Of a stretch of DNA of 35,143 bases, positions 15,515 to 27,200 are shown piece after piece; within the stretch, counting starts at the first letter, position 1, and each line of letters opens with the position of its first letter. Location: positions 1 through 35,143 of the IMG/VR virus record IMGVR_UViG_3300046757_000883. One strand, 5' to 3'. Position numbers and translations under genes: made by a program. Source of the DNA: a virus. The notes beneath the pieces are model-generated. The model was given only the letters and a program-made list of their open reading frames with translations, was not told where the DNA came from and made no database searches.

Positions 15515-17593
15515 CTAAACATTATCGGCAAATATTATGTAGTTTACTGTAGCGAACGGTGGTAACCCATCAATTGCTGTACCTAATTGTTCTGCACCTC
15601 TAAATGATCCTTGTCCGTCTGTTCCGCCTTCTTTTATTCCACCGCTTGATGGAATACCGCTAGTTGTTTGTGTGCCTTGGGAAATATTTAACGGTTGGTT
15701 AATACTTCCTTGCTCGCCGGGTGGTACAGTATCATCAATAATTGCATAATGCTGTGTACCGCCAGGTGACTTCATGTCGTGTTCGTGTTCTGGTAAGTTT
15801 TCTTTCTTAATATCTATAAATTCTGAACCTGCTGTTTTACCTACAGCATCTGCATTAGTATTTGTTGTAGTATTTGCTGGTAAGCCGCCCATGTTATCAG
15901 CACCTAATAAAAATCTACCTCTAAAATCTGGTAAAGTAAAGAATGATGCTGACGAATTATCCATATCAACCGGATTTTTAAATTTAAATCCAATAACGTT
16001 GTATAATGCTGATGCTTCTGTTTGTCTAATTTCTTTTCCATCACACAAATACCAACCCGGAGGTGCAACTTCGCCTGCAAAAGGTACAATCATTGCTACT
16101 GGATTTTTTGGAACACCTTTCAACAAGTTTGTTTGAGATATTCTAAATAATCCGCCTTCGCCTTGTGTTCTGTTAATTAATAATTCGTCTCCTGTTTGAG
16201 GAGTAACAACAACACTTTTATCTGATATAAATCTATCACTTAATGTAGTTGTAAATGTTTTTGTAAGATCGCCTGCACCATCAAATGTTATTGGATCTGA
16301 ACTTACATCACCTGTCATTTCAAACACAGTTTTATTGTTAAGTTTTGCCGCGCTTGATGCTGTACCGTTAATAGTACCTGACACACTTCCGTTAAAGAAA
16401 CCTTCAAATGTATCTGCTTTAACAGTGCCAAACCCTTCCATATTAGGTTTAGTTAATGCATCCGGGTCAGCAACAACATCGCCACCGATATTTGTTTGAC
16501 CTTTTACAGTAAGTTTTGCGCCAATTTTAAGATTCTTAGCAACACTTGCACCACCTGATGTTACAATAGTACCTTCAGTTAATGTATCATTAAAACTATC
16601 ATCTGCATCTTCAATGCCATTAACATCTAAGTTACCTGAAAAACGACCACTACCTGTTACATCTAACGGTACTTGTGGATTTTCTTGATTGATACCAACA
16701 TTAGTGTCAGACTTAATTCTAATTGCTGTTTGTTCGCCTTGATCATTTTTAACTTTGAAGTCTAAACTAGCACCATTGAAGTTGCTTTTTACAACTCCGC
16801 TTTCTCCTGATGCTTCTAATGCTAACTGTGAATTTGCACCTACTTGCACACCTTGGTTATTCTTAACATAAAGTATACCATTTGACGTTGTATCTACATC
16901 AGCACGTAAAAAGTTACTAGATGGAATATTATTGTTTCCAATTCTAAGTGCTTCTGCTGATTCTGCTGTGCCGTTATATTTGGCAATAGTACTTGACAAT
17001 GTTAAATTAGTTAAATTAAATCCTGGCTTAAGAACTGAAAAGCCTCTAATGTTTACTTTAGGTGTAAATTGTGCATTTGTTATAATTGCTATAGGTTGTG
17101 CATCTACTTCAATTTTTAATATTCTATAACTTTTGTCATCGGTACCTTGAATTAGTTCTGCTTTTGTACCCGAAGATAATCCTTCACTAAATTCTGGTCC
17201 TACAAGTATCCAACTTGAACCGTTGTTCAAATATAATTGCTGATTACTAGTATCTACCCAAAGGTCGCCAATTACGCTGTTTCCAACTTCAGGCTGTGAC
17301 GCACCTTTTTTGATGCCTCCTGATTCAATCCAATTTGTTCCGTCATATACTTTAAGTGCATCGACGCCAACTGTTGTATCATACCATGTTTGTCCTTCAA
17401 CAGGATTAGCAGGCGGATTGTTATTTGCAAAGTTTTCTATAATATGCAAAAAGTTGCTTGCAATCGCTTCGCCGTATGCTGTGCTGTTTCTGCCAGGTAG
17501 AGATAAACTAGTATCAGTATTGTTTATTTCTCTGTCTTCTACAACAATAGATCCTTTATTTGTAAAATCTGTAAATTGGATTTGATATGCCAT
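15515..17593 (-). CDS. Tail fibre / collar protein with gp12-like C-terminus, 692 aa
   Basis: Residues 1-230 are the N-terminal domain shared with the next two genes: (S/L)PGRNSTAYGEAIASNF, HIIENFANNNPPANPVEGQ-TWYD, then a second W-V-D-T...L-Y-L motif and IVGPEFSEG. The middle (about 300-450) is a beta-rich shaft with a GRFSGNLDVNG-type segment. From about 500 there is a phage tail-collar domain: VPFAGEVAPPGWYLCDGKEI, then FFTLPDFRGRFLLGADNMGG. A metal-binding-type HxH follows (NLPEHEHDM, near 600), and the end is LPPFATVNYIIFA, as in short-tail-fibre/microcystin-dependent-type proteins. In T4, gp12 uses histidines to bind zinc; whether this one does is inferred. GGAGG precedes the ATG, which overlaps the upstream stop. 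It probably works at the baseplate as an adhesin. Confidence 0.88.
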   Translation of the reverse strand: MAYQIQFTDFTNKGSIVVEDREINNTDTSLSLPGRNSTAYGEAIASNFLHIIENFANNNPPANPVEGQTWYDTTVGVDALKVYDGTNWIESGGIKKGASQPEVGNSVIGDLWVDTSNQQLYLNNGSSWILVGPEFSEGLSSGTKAELIQGTDDKSYRILKIEVDAQPIAIITNAQFTPKVNIRGFSVLKPGFNLTNLTLSSTIAKYNGTAESAEALRIGNNNIPSSNFLRADVDTTSNGILYVKNNQGVQVGANSQLALEASGESGVVKSNFNGASLDFKVKNDQGEQTAIRIKSDTNVGINQENPQVPLDVTGSGRFSGNLDVNGIEDADDSFNDTLTEGTIVTSGGASVAKNLKIGAKLTVKGQTNIGGDVVADPDALTKPNMEGFGTVKADTFEGFFNGSVSGTINGTASSAAKLNNKTVFEMTGDVSSDPITFDGAGDLTKTFTTTLSDRFISDKSVVVTPQTGDELLINRTQGEGGLFRISQTNLLKGVPKNPVAMIVPFAGEVAPPGWYLCDGKEIRQTEASALYNVIGFKFKNPVDMDNSSASFFTLPDFRGRFLLGADNMGGLPANTTTNTNADAVGKTAGSEFIDIKKENLPEHEHDMKSPGGTQHYAIIDDTVPPGEQGSINQPLNISQGTQTTSGIPSSGGIKEGGTDGQGSFRGAEQLGTAIDGLPPFATVNYIIFADNV

Positions 17594-18213
17594 TAGCTGT
17601 TACCTCCGCTAAGGCTTTGTACTCGAACCGTATAGTCTACTTGGATCAATCTGTTTAGTGACTTTTGTACAGGGTGGAAAATAACATGTGTTAATAATCT
17701 ACCGTTGCCTATAATACCGTCTGCACTAGCACTTCTTAACCCTAATTCGTCAAATACAAAACTGTTATCTGTATCAGATGCTGTATCAAATGCATCTTGA
17801 CCATTTGGTTCGCCGTAATCTAGTAAACATGTAATAACAATATCAGTATAATTTGTACCATTTACGTGTCTAGTTTCAATCTTGTTTCTAGTAGGATCTA
17901 AATTATCTGTATTTCTATCGTCAACTATCTTTGTAAACGTTTGATTGTACAAACCTGCGTTTGTTCCTGTTGAGTTTGGAGTAAGATATGTTATTACTCC
18001 TGTTGTATCTATATTTGTACCGCCGTTGCCGAAGCTCATTACAGCAATAGGCCCTTGTCCTGCATTACCTAAAGATTCTGCAAGAGCAATACTCATATTT
18101 TCATAGTGTATGGCGTTCTTTTTGTTAACAAAGACTTCGCCGCTGCTAGGGTCACTTATTTTAATATGCCCCTGTACAAATACACCGTTTTGTTCATTAA
18201 TTGTGTTTGTCAT
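17593..18213 (-). CDS. Virion structural protein, 206 aa
   Basis: A compact, mostly beta-type protein with no signal peptide or membrane helix. It opens with NGVFVQGHIKISDPSSGEVF and a KKNAIHYENM segment, and ends in an HPVQKSLNRLIQVDYTVRVQ strand-rich tail. I recall similar small proteins between the large structural gene and the fibre genes in T4-like marine phages, but cannot name a function. The ATG start is preceded by TAGGA at good spacing, 21 bases after the giant gene's stop. Its own stop overlaps the next ATG by one base (TAATG), so it is co-translated with the collar/fibre gene. A baseplate-edge or fibre-connector role is a positional guess. Confidence 0.7.
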   Translation of the reverse strand: MTNTINEQNGVFVQGHIKISDPSSGEVFVNKKNAIHYENMSIALAESLGNAGQGPIAVMSFGNGGTNIDTTGVITYLTPNSTGTNAGLYNQTFTKIVDDRNTDNLDPTRNKIETRHVNGTNYTDIVITCLLDYGEPNGQDAFDTASDTDNSFVFDELGLRSASADGIIGNGRLLTHVIFHPVQKSLNRLIQVDYTVRVQSLSGGNS

Positions 18214-18231
18214 TTTCTATTCCTACTAGTA

Positions 18232-18239
18232 TATTTATT
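18232..18239 (-). promoter_or_regulatory. Weak late-promoter-like box (AATAAATA)
   Basis: Read on the minus strand as AATAAATA, one mismatch from the T4 late consensus TATAAATA. It overlaps the stop codon of the giant gene and lies about 20 bases before the next ATG. A transcript starting from it would have a leader of only about a dozen bases, and an AT-rich genome gives such matches by chance. Confidence 0.25.
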
Positions 18240-21200
18240 CGGGTAATTCACTTCTTGCTCCACGTAAGAAACTACCAATGTCGTTTTGAGCATCTTTTAA
18301 TGGAGTGCCCGGGTCTGTCCACAATTTACCTACTTTTCTAATAACAACTAACTTTTGATCTGCTTTCATTGGACTTGTTAGTGTTAATGTATTGCCATTT
18401 ACAGTGAACTCTGCTGGTGTATTTACATCACCTTCAGGTGAATCAATTGCAAGTACGGGATCAAATGTAGCTATAGCAGCCTTATTTAACCTCTTTCCTG
18501 CAGCAAACACTTCAAACTCATTTACACTATTAGGTGTAAAATCAAGTGTAAATTCAGTTTGTCCTTCGGTTACAGCATCAACTGGTGTCCAAGCTATAGT
18601 TTGATCAGTATATGGAATATTTTTCTCTACTCCTGCGCCGTAAACTCTAGATCCTGCACTGTGTATTGATGCAATACCTGTTCCTAATGTGCCTCTACGT
18701 AACTGTCTTAAGTCATTGCCTGTTTTTGCAAAGTACTCAATACGTTCGCCGCCAATCCAAATAATGCCTGGTTTATTAGAACGCTTATCTGGCCTTGGTA
18801 ATCTATCTGCTCCTTCAACAACAACAATTCTAAGATCATTAAATGCTAAATCTTGTGCTAGTTTTACACCATCGTTATTGTCAACACGTTTATAGTGCGT
18901 TCTATTAAGAATATCTTTAAACTGTTGCCATGCAATAGTTGGTGTACTAATTGGTGCTGTAAAGTGTATAATATCTATTGTATCATTTTCAGCAGGTTCG
19001 TTAACAAGCTCAATTATTTTCATGTTACTCTGTAACTTATAATCTACACTTGGTGATAACATGGAACCGTTTTTAAATAACCAAACATATTCAACACCGC
19101 TGGCTGGTTGATTTAACAATACTCTACCACCTGTTAATTGATGGTACGCTGAAAAGTTATCTGATCCAGGCGTTAATGCACTTCTATTAATAACATCATA
19201 ACTTATGCGGTTAATATCTAATATATCATGATTACTAAATGTGTAAACATTTATAATATCGTCTTCTGCTGGTAAATCCGTAAATGTAACTTGGTTACCA
19301 ATAACACGATAATCACCATTTCTAAAGTAAACAGTTAGTATATCACCTTGTGACAAAATATTACTTCCTATTGTAATACTACTTTGACCAATGTTAACAG
19401 CATAACTATCTTGCTGGTTTAATAATTTACCATTAAGATATATTTCAGTATCAGCAGGACTTAGAGTTGACTCTTGTACTTGGAATGTTTCTAAAGTATA
19501 TTCTCTTCGTGTTGCATCTGTAATATGGAATACTTTTGAGTAGCCTGGCTTTTTAATAGCACCATTAACTTCTACAATGCTAAAGAACTCTGCAGGTGTT
19601 TCGTATATTGCACTAGTTGATAAGTTATATGTAACACTTGAGCCGTCAGCAATAATATTGTCTTTTTGTATTTTACTATAATTAATTTGTGTATTATTAG
19701 AGTAAATTTCATAATCTAGTCTTGTGCCTTCTGGAGGCGGTACTGGACTAAACACAAATTCAATAAAGCCTGTATCACTTTTCTTAGCAATCAATTCAGG
19801 TCCGTCTGGCTCTTGTCCATCTTTTCTAAGATAAACTGCATAACTATCACTCCATAAAATATTTGTTACATACGAACTTTGTCCTTCTTCTGTAAACAAT
19901 ACTCCAAGATCAATTATATTTTCTCCGTTTATTCCAACTGTAAGTATTGTTAGTACTTGGTCTGTTGTAGGTGCATTATTAAATGTTACTGTAAGGGCTT
20001 TGTAATCTAATGTGTACTGTGCTTTATCAACTATTGTATTACCTAGTTTAACAATTACAGCATCGTTACCGTGTGGCGCTAATCCTAGTGGATAAGTTGT
20101 AGTTGTGCCATCAGTTAAGTAATTTTGATTATATATTTGTCCCTGACCTTCACCGTTTCTTTCATAAACTGTTATATTAACAGAGTCCATAACTTGACCA
20201 TTAACTAATTCTTCTGGACCGCCTGTTGTTAACGGAGTAACAAATAAATCTCCGTCTAAGATAATGTCGTCTGCGTTAATACCACCAGCATTACCATAAG
20301 TTAGGGCGCCGCCTTCAAGTATTGTATCGTAACTATCACCGTCTGGTTTAAAACTACCATCTGAAGTTGTTTTTCTAATAGTAACAATATCACCATCTGA
20401 AACTTCAATATCATTTTCTGCTAAGTTTATTGTTTGTGTTACACCGTCACCTGTTAGTGTTTGCATCATTGCTAATTTATTAGTAGGATTATTACCATAG
20501 TTAGGATCATCAATTCTAATTGCCTTTGTTTGACTAAAGCGTTTTAAGTAAACATTATACTCAACACCGTCTTCTAAAGGTTTAGCAAGTTCAATAGCAA
20601 CAGTTGTACCATCTGCAAAGAATATTTCATCTTCAAATGTGTTATCGTAACTGTCCCAAGTGTCTGTTCCATATTCGTCAGTCATCCATCCTGATGTACC
20701 TTCAAAGCCAAAGCTCTTAACTTCTACACCACCGTAGTCAACACCAACCATTAGTTGTGATAAATCTTTACCAAGCATTCCTGTTGTAGGATTGTACAAG
20801 TGATTAATTCTATCTTGTGCATTTAATATTGCAGGATCTTTTTCGTATTCAACTACAATAATACTTCCTAATGCAGGAGTGTTACTAAACTGTATTTGAC
20901 CTTTTTGTCTAGCATATGTATATGTTTTATCATCTATGTTAGTAAATGCATATTCACTACGTAACAATAATGTGCCATTAATTGTAACTTTTATTTTATT
21001 ACGTTTTAAATTAATAGGCCATTTTAAATCAAACTTATTGTTTATTGCTGTACCTGTAAATGTTTCTGTTTCAGGCAACGTTGTAATAAAGTATTGTCCA
21101 GACACTCTGTCAAACTTAATACCAACTTGTAGACTTCTAACAACACTGTTACCAATTTGTGCTGATGCTATTGCTGTTGTAGAACCATCTGCTTGTGATC

Positions 21201-24200
21201 CGCTAATAGTTATAGTTGGCGCACTAGTATATCCGCTTCCTGGATTAGTAACTTCAATGTTAACTACTTTGCCTGCACCAATATATGCTCTTGCTGTTGC
21301 GCCAGTGCCGCCACCGCCTGCAATAGTTACTGTTGGTGGATATGTATATTTGCTTCCGCTATTGTAAATATTAATTGCTGTAACTTTATATCCGTAATTT
21401 TCTTTCCATGACTGGTATGGATATTCATCAAAGAACGCATCTGCTCCAAGCAACTCGTTATCTTTAATTTTTACAGATTTAGTTTTTATTCCGTTTTGTG
21501 TATAATCGTAATACGGAGGAACATCAAAATCACTTGTTTGAGTATTAGTATTGTCTACATTTTCATAAGAACTTAGATATTCACGTATGTTTGTCTTATA
21601 AGGTTTAACTTCGTTAATGTAATCATTATAACTACTTAGATTATCATTTTGATAATTTATCTTTTGCTCTAGTTCGCCTACATTATGTTTTGCTTTTACA
21701 AAACTTGTTTTATATACCCAGTCAACATTTTGTTGTTCTGACAATACATATCTAACACTTGCAAGGAATAATTCTTGCCATTTAATTGCTAAGTTATCTA
21801 CAAATATATCGTTCTTTAATGCTGTTAATATTTGTCTACCTTCAGTTACTGGTTCAGTATCAAAGAATCTATTGTCGTAGCCTAGTAAATCATAACCAAC
21901 TGTATTTTCTATTACATTATAAATTTTACTACTAATTTCTATTGTACCGTTTTCTCTACCAATAGTTTCATAATCAATTGTATAGTCTAAAGAATTAGTA
22001 TCTGCAACACGTTTTAATAATAACCAGCCACCGTTACCTATATTATCAATCTTAACAATTTGGCCAATCTTAGCATTTGCTGATGCTAACTGATAACTTT
22101 CATCTACTCTATGATCAATTCTTGTAAATTGTGTATAACCTGTTGCATACCAGTCTACATAATCCCAATATTCTTTTGTATCGTAACTTTGTGATTTTAC
22201 TCTATCCCAAAGACTTGATGATTTATTCCATTCGTAAATAGCCCATTTGTTATTTACTGTACTATCGTTTTCAACTAATACTGTAAGCGGTCTTACTTCA
22301 ATTATTAAATTTTCATCATAACCAGAACCACCGTTAATAATGTTTACTTTGCTAACTTGTCCTAAGTTATTAATTTCTAAATTAAAGTCTAATCCGCTAC
22401 CGTTACCAAACAATTCAAAACTTGGTCCGTGTCTTACAACACTTGTAGTATTGTCGTATGTAGGATCGTTATAACCTCTACCAGTATCAGTAATTCTAAT
22501 ATCAGTTACTACACCACTATGCACTGATGCTTGTAGTGTTGCGGTTTTAATTTTATTAATACCAATAAAGTTTAATTCATCTAATGTATCAATTTTATAA
22601 TCATATGTTCTGTCAGTTACAAACGGTTGGACATCTTCACTGTTAAGAGTTTTAAAACTAAAGTCATCTACAATAATAGTTTCTTGAAGTGCTAAGTTTG
22701 CTCTTTCAACAACTTGCTTAAATGCTTCTTGTCTATTAACAAACCAACTTTGTCTTGGACTATTTAATGTACCATATTTGTCTTTTGCACTTAACTCAGG
22801 ATCTGGAACAATACGTCCTCTTGAATCGTAACCAAGTAAACTGTCAATCCATTTTCTTTCTATGTCTGCTTTAGGTACACTTGTTTCTAGTCCTTCTGTT
22901 AACAGACTATATTCAAAATGTCTATTTTGTTCTTGTGTATCTTGTGTATAGTAACTTACATGTAAAGCAATGTCTTTGTCTTTAATTAAACTTTCACAGT
23001 TGTAAAGAACAAATCTATCATTACTTAATAATGCTACAAAACTATAACCTTGTCCTCTTGGATTAGCAATTAATTTTGCAACTTCAGATGCACTAATTGT
23101 TCTTGCTTCTTGAACAGGAACAGTTACTTTATTTTTAACCCAAAAGTAATATTTGTCGCTAAATGTTTGTGATACAGGATCGTAAACTAATTTTTGGCTG
23201 TATGCATCATTGCCGTATTTAGATAACCCACTTATACCTTTTGCAAAGCCTGCGGCTGTGTCTGCTTGGTTATCCCAATCTGCTGGAACAATATCACTTT
23301 CTACCCATTCATAAATATCAACCGAGTAGTTAGGTATTAACTTGCTCCAGTTGTTTGCCTGGTTAGTAATATCTTCTTGATATACATTAAAGAATTTTGC
23401 TGTAGATAAATCCCACCATAGTTTGCCAACATGTTGTTCTTCCCAATTAGAAGTTTCACTAAAGTAGTCAGGTAATGTTGTAACATTGTAACGTGCAAAA
23501 TCAATGTTTGATTTAAATGTTAATTCTTGTTCTGCCGGTCCTGCAATTTTACCTTGTACAGGATCAATATAATCTAAGTATGTAGATAATTGATTTGTTT
23601 TTACGTTGTACAAAAATGCTGATTTAATTTTTTGTGTGTCAACAACTTCATTTGGTGTTCTTAATAATGTCCACGGTTTTTTATCTTGTGTAACTTGATA
23701 GTCAACAAAACTTCCAGGATTTATATCTTCATCATAATATGAGTTTGGATCTGCTGGAACACCTACATAAATGTGATTGTCATTAATTAAAACTTGTTCG
23801 CCAAATCTACTTGCAACTAGTACATTATCATCGCCGTCATAATCTAATTCTTCTGCAAGTATGTATGCGTCTTTAACTTTTTGGTATAGTCTAACACTAC
23901 CACTGTCTATTCTTTTATCAGGGTATGTTGTAAATGTATCATCAAATGACGTAGTACCGTTATCAAATATTGTTTCAGTAATAATGTCGCCATTGCCGCT
24001 TGTTACAGCAATAATATCTTGTGAAATGCTAACCTTAGTACCAAACTTTTCACTGAGTGTTCCTGTACCTGATAATGTTTGATGTAATTCAAACGCTCCA
24101 TTTACTTTTGCATAGACATATACTTTTCCTGTGTTGTAGCCTTGTACATCACTCTCAGGATCAGCAACTATTAAAGTGTCACCGTCTTCGCTAAGGCTTA

Positions 24201-27200
24201 TACTACTTCCCCAACCAGTGTTTGATATAGGTGCAACAATAGTTTGATCAAAAACATATCTGTCATCTAATATTCTATAAACAAGTACTTTGTTATCAGG
24301 GTCAACACTTGTATCAGTAATTACACTTATTGCAAGTACTTGACCGTTTTCGCTTACACTTATTTCTTTTGTAAAGTCTAATACACCTTCGCCTAAATCA
24401 TTAAACACTGGGTCATTGTAAATGTTTACATCATTTGGTAATGATGGAAGATAATTTACTGTACTATTTAATGTTGTCCATTTAAGTGTGTCAGTGGGTA
24501 AAACACCTTTTAGAAATGTAAGTGCTGAATATAATTGATTGTTATATAAAACTATCTCATCTGTTTTATATGATGCATCAGCTGAGTATGGTCCTCTATA
24601 ATGAGGATTAATATCTAATGCATAATTATATTTTTTACCGTACTTGTCTATACCGTGTTTTAAAACTGTTAGGTTTTCTTTTGAACCTACATAAAATCTG
24701 TATAGTTCGCCGTCTTGTGTTACAGCAACTTGCTTACCAACATTACTGTTTGTAGTACTTCCCGGAATTGTCCATGTTCCTCTGTTGGTCCATGTGTTTC
24801 CTACCCTATTAAAGATACTGTATACACCTTGATTTACAGGTTTGCTTACTTGCGAACCGCTAGTGTCTACTGGTAAATTATAAACAAGACGCCAGTCACT
24901 ATTTGCTGTGCTAGGTATGCTTGCTTCTGCTTCTTTACCTGCTTCTGTTAAGTTTTCTTGGTATACCCAAAATTCTTTATTAATGTGTGCAAATGCATTT
25001 AAATCTCTAAACTGCTGTAAACCGCCATATGATTCTGGGTGTGCAGGAAAGTTAGTTCCCCTTTGCATAACAGCAATTTTACCTGTATTACTTCCTGTAA
25101 CAGATATTTTGTTAATTGGACCCATAATACGTTGGTTTGGTAATTGCGATGGTCCTTCTAATGTTTCTAATAGTAATCTGTTACCTTGAGTAAATGTTCC
25201 TGTAACATCTTTAAGATATACTCTACCTTGGGTTCCAGCACGTCTTATATAATATGCAACACGGCCTCTAGCGCCAGTAATTTCATCTCTAATAAAGTCG
25301 CCATCTGCTCCGTTAATGTTAATAATATTTCCGTTTATATCTGAAAATACTTTACCTTCATAAGCAGGTTCAAAGAAGTCACCAGTGTCAACGTCTGGAT
25401 CTGATAACATATCAACATCAGCACCCTGTGTTTTAGTAAATGTAAAGTCAATATATCCTTCCCACATATCTACAACAGTGTGTAAGTTGTCGTTGATGTA
25501 ACTAGGGTCAATACCTAACAAATCAAAGTCTGGAGAATCTGCTTGATCATTAATATATGCTCTAAACTGATCACCTGCGGTTGTAATTTCTCCAGCTAAG
25601 TTTGACGGAACTCTCATCAACCATCTGTTGTCTACAATATTTTGTACGCCGTCAACGTCAACATTTACGTATGCCGCACCTCTATGAGAAAGAACACTAA
25701 CAAATACTGGTTCGTCTCTATCTGGGAATATAGTGCTTGCAACATCATCTAATCCATTTGCATAAAAGTTTGGTATAGTTCTAGCATATGTTTGAGTATT
25801 TTCATTGTAAACTAATACATCTTGATATACTAGACCGTAAGCTGGTACGCCAAAATCTTTTGTTTCTGTAAATTCATCTGATGTTAAGTAGTTTGTGCCT
25901 GTGTTAATATACCACCAGCCACCTACAGCACCAGTTGTGCCGTTATAGTTTGGTTGTGTATAATCGCCAATTGGTGTTCCGTTACTATTTGTAATAGTTC
26001 CAGTTGGTCCAAAAACTCCATTTGTATCTTTTATGTAAAGTACAAGTTTAAAGTCTCTTTGGAATGCTTTGTAAACTGTTGCTGAGCCGCCAACTGCATT
26101 TATTATGTCGCCATCTACTGGAGGATCAGTAAACGGTTCTACTAATAATACAGCATCAATCTTTTCTACAATAACATGTTCGCCATTTATAAATGTTGAT
26201 GTTGGCTCTGTATATGATGCTGCTGAATTCTGTGCGTTAATACCTTCTGGGAATACTTCTACAGGACTTGCACTACCTATGTTTCTATTAAAGTTTGTAT
26301 AATTGTTCCACTTAAGAACTAGTTTGTCTTGTGGCTTAGAACCTCTATATTGATCAAAAGGTGCAGCAATTAACAAGTGATCTGTTTGTGTGTTTGGTAA
26401 GTATGGACTACCTTGTAAAATTAGTGTTAGTAAACTACTGTCACTTGATCTTTCAAAGTTTGCATAACTGTCAAAAGTACTAAATGCAATACTGTTACTT
26501 TCAGGAGTAATTGTTCTTACAGCCTTCCAATAGTTTTCGCTATACTTAACAATATCGTTTTCATTATACGCTATAGTTTTACTATAATCGCTTTGGTAAT
26601 TAGAAGCAACTTCACTTGCTGTACTTGACCCAATAATTAAATATTTGCCGTCTTCACTTATGTCAATGTCTGCTCCAAAGCGATGTCCGTCTGCCATTGG
26701 ATATGCATCAGTGTCTAAGGTTAACGTGTCTTCAAATAATAAATCTCTTAAATTTGATCCTCTTTGATAAGTGTAAACATTACCATTTAAATTATTTGCA
26801 CTATGATCGCCAAGTGCTAATCTAGTGTTTGCTTTATTAGATGATATAGCAGAGCCAAACTCATATGCAGATGTAATGTCGTAATCGCTAGGATTATTAT
26901 AATGCGACTTATCATTGTATACATTATCTTGTATAGCAACTACCCAGTCATTTTTAGTTGATCCATTAATCCAAACTTTTTGGTCTTCAGCTATTTTTTC
27001 TTCTAATACAATGTTTGCTTCTTTTATAGTGTCAAAATTTACTGATCGTAAAATACTTACGTAACCATTAATATCACTTAGGTCTTCGATGCTATTGTTT
27101 GTACCAGCAAGAACATTTACACTAGTTGGCTTTACAACTTCTACAGTGTAAAAACCATCATTCTGTGTTGATGTATTTTGCAAGCCAATTATATCACCTC

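Noticed and set aside
20936-21367. Plus-strand open frame of 143 codons, the longest on that strand
   Set aside because: It lies wholly inside the giant gene, antisense to the GSGY repeat region. Its hydrophobic Val/Leu/Pro-rich product reflects the complement of Gly/Thr/Asn codons, and no ribosome site was seen.
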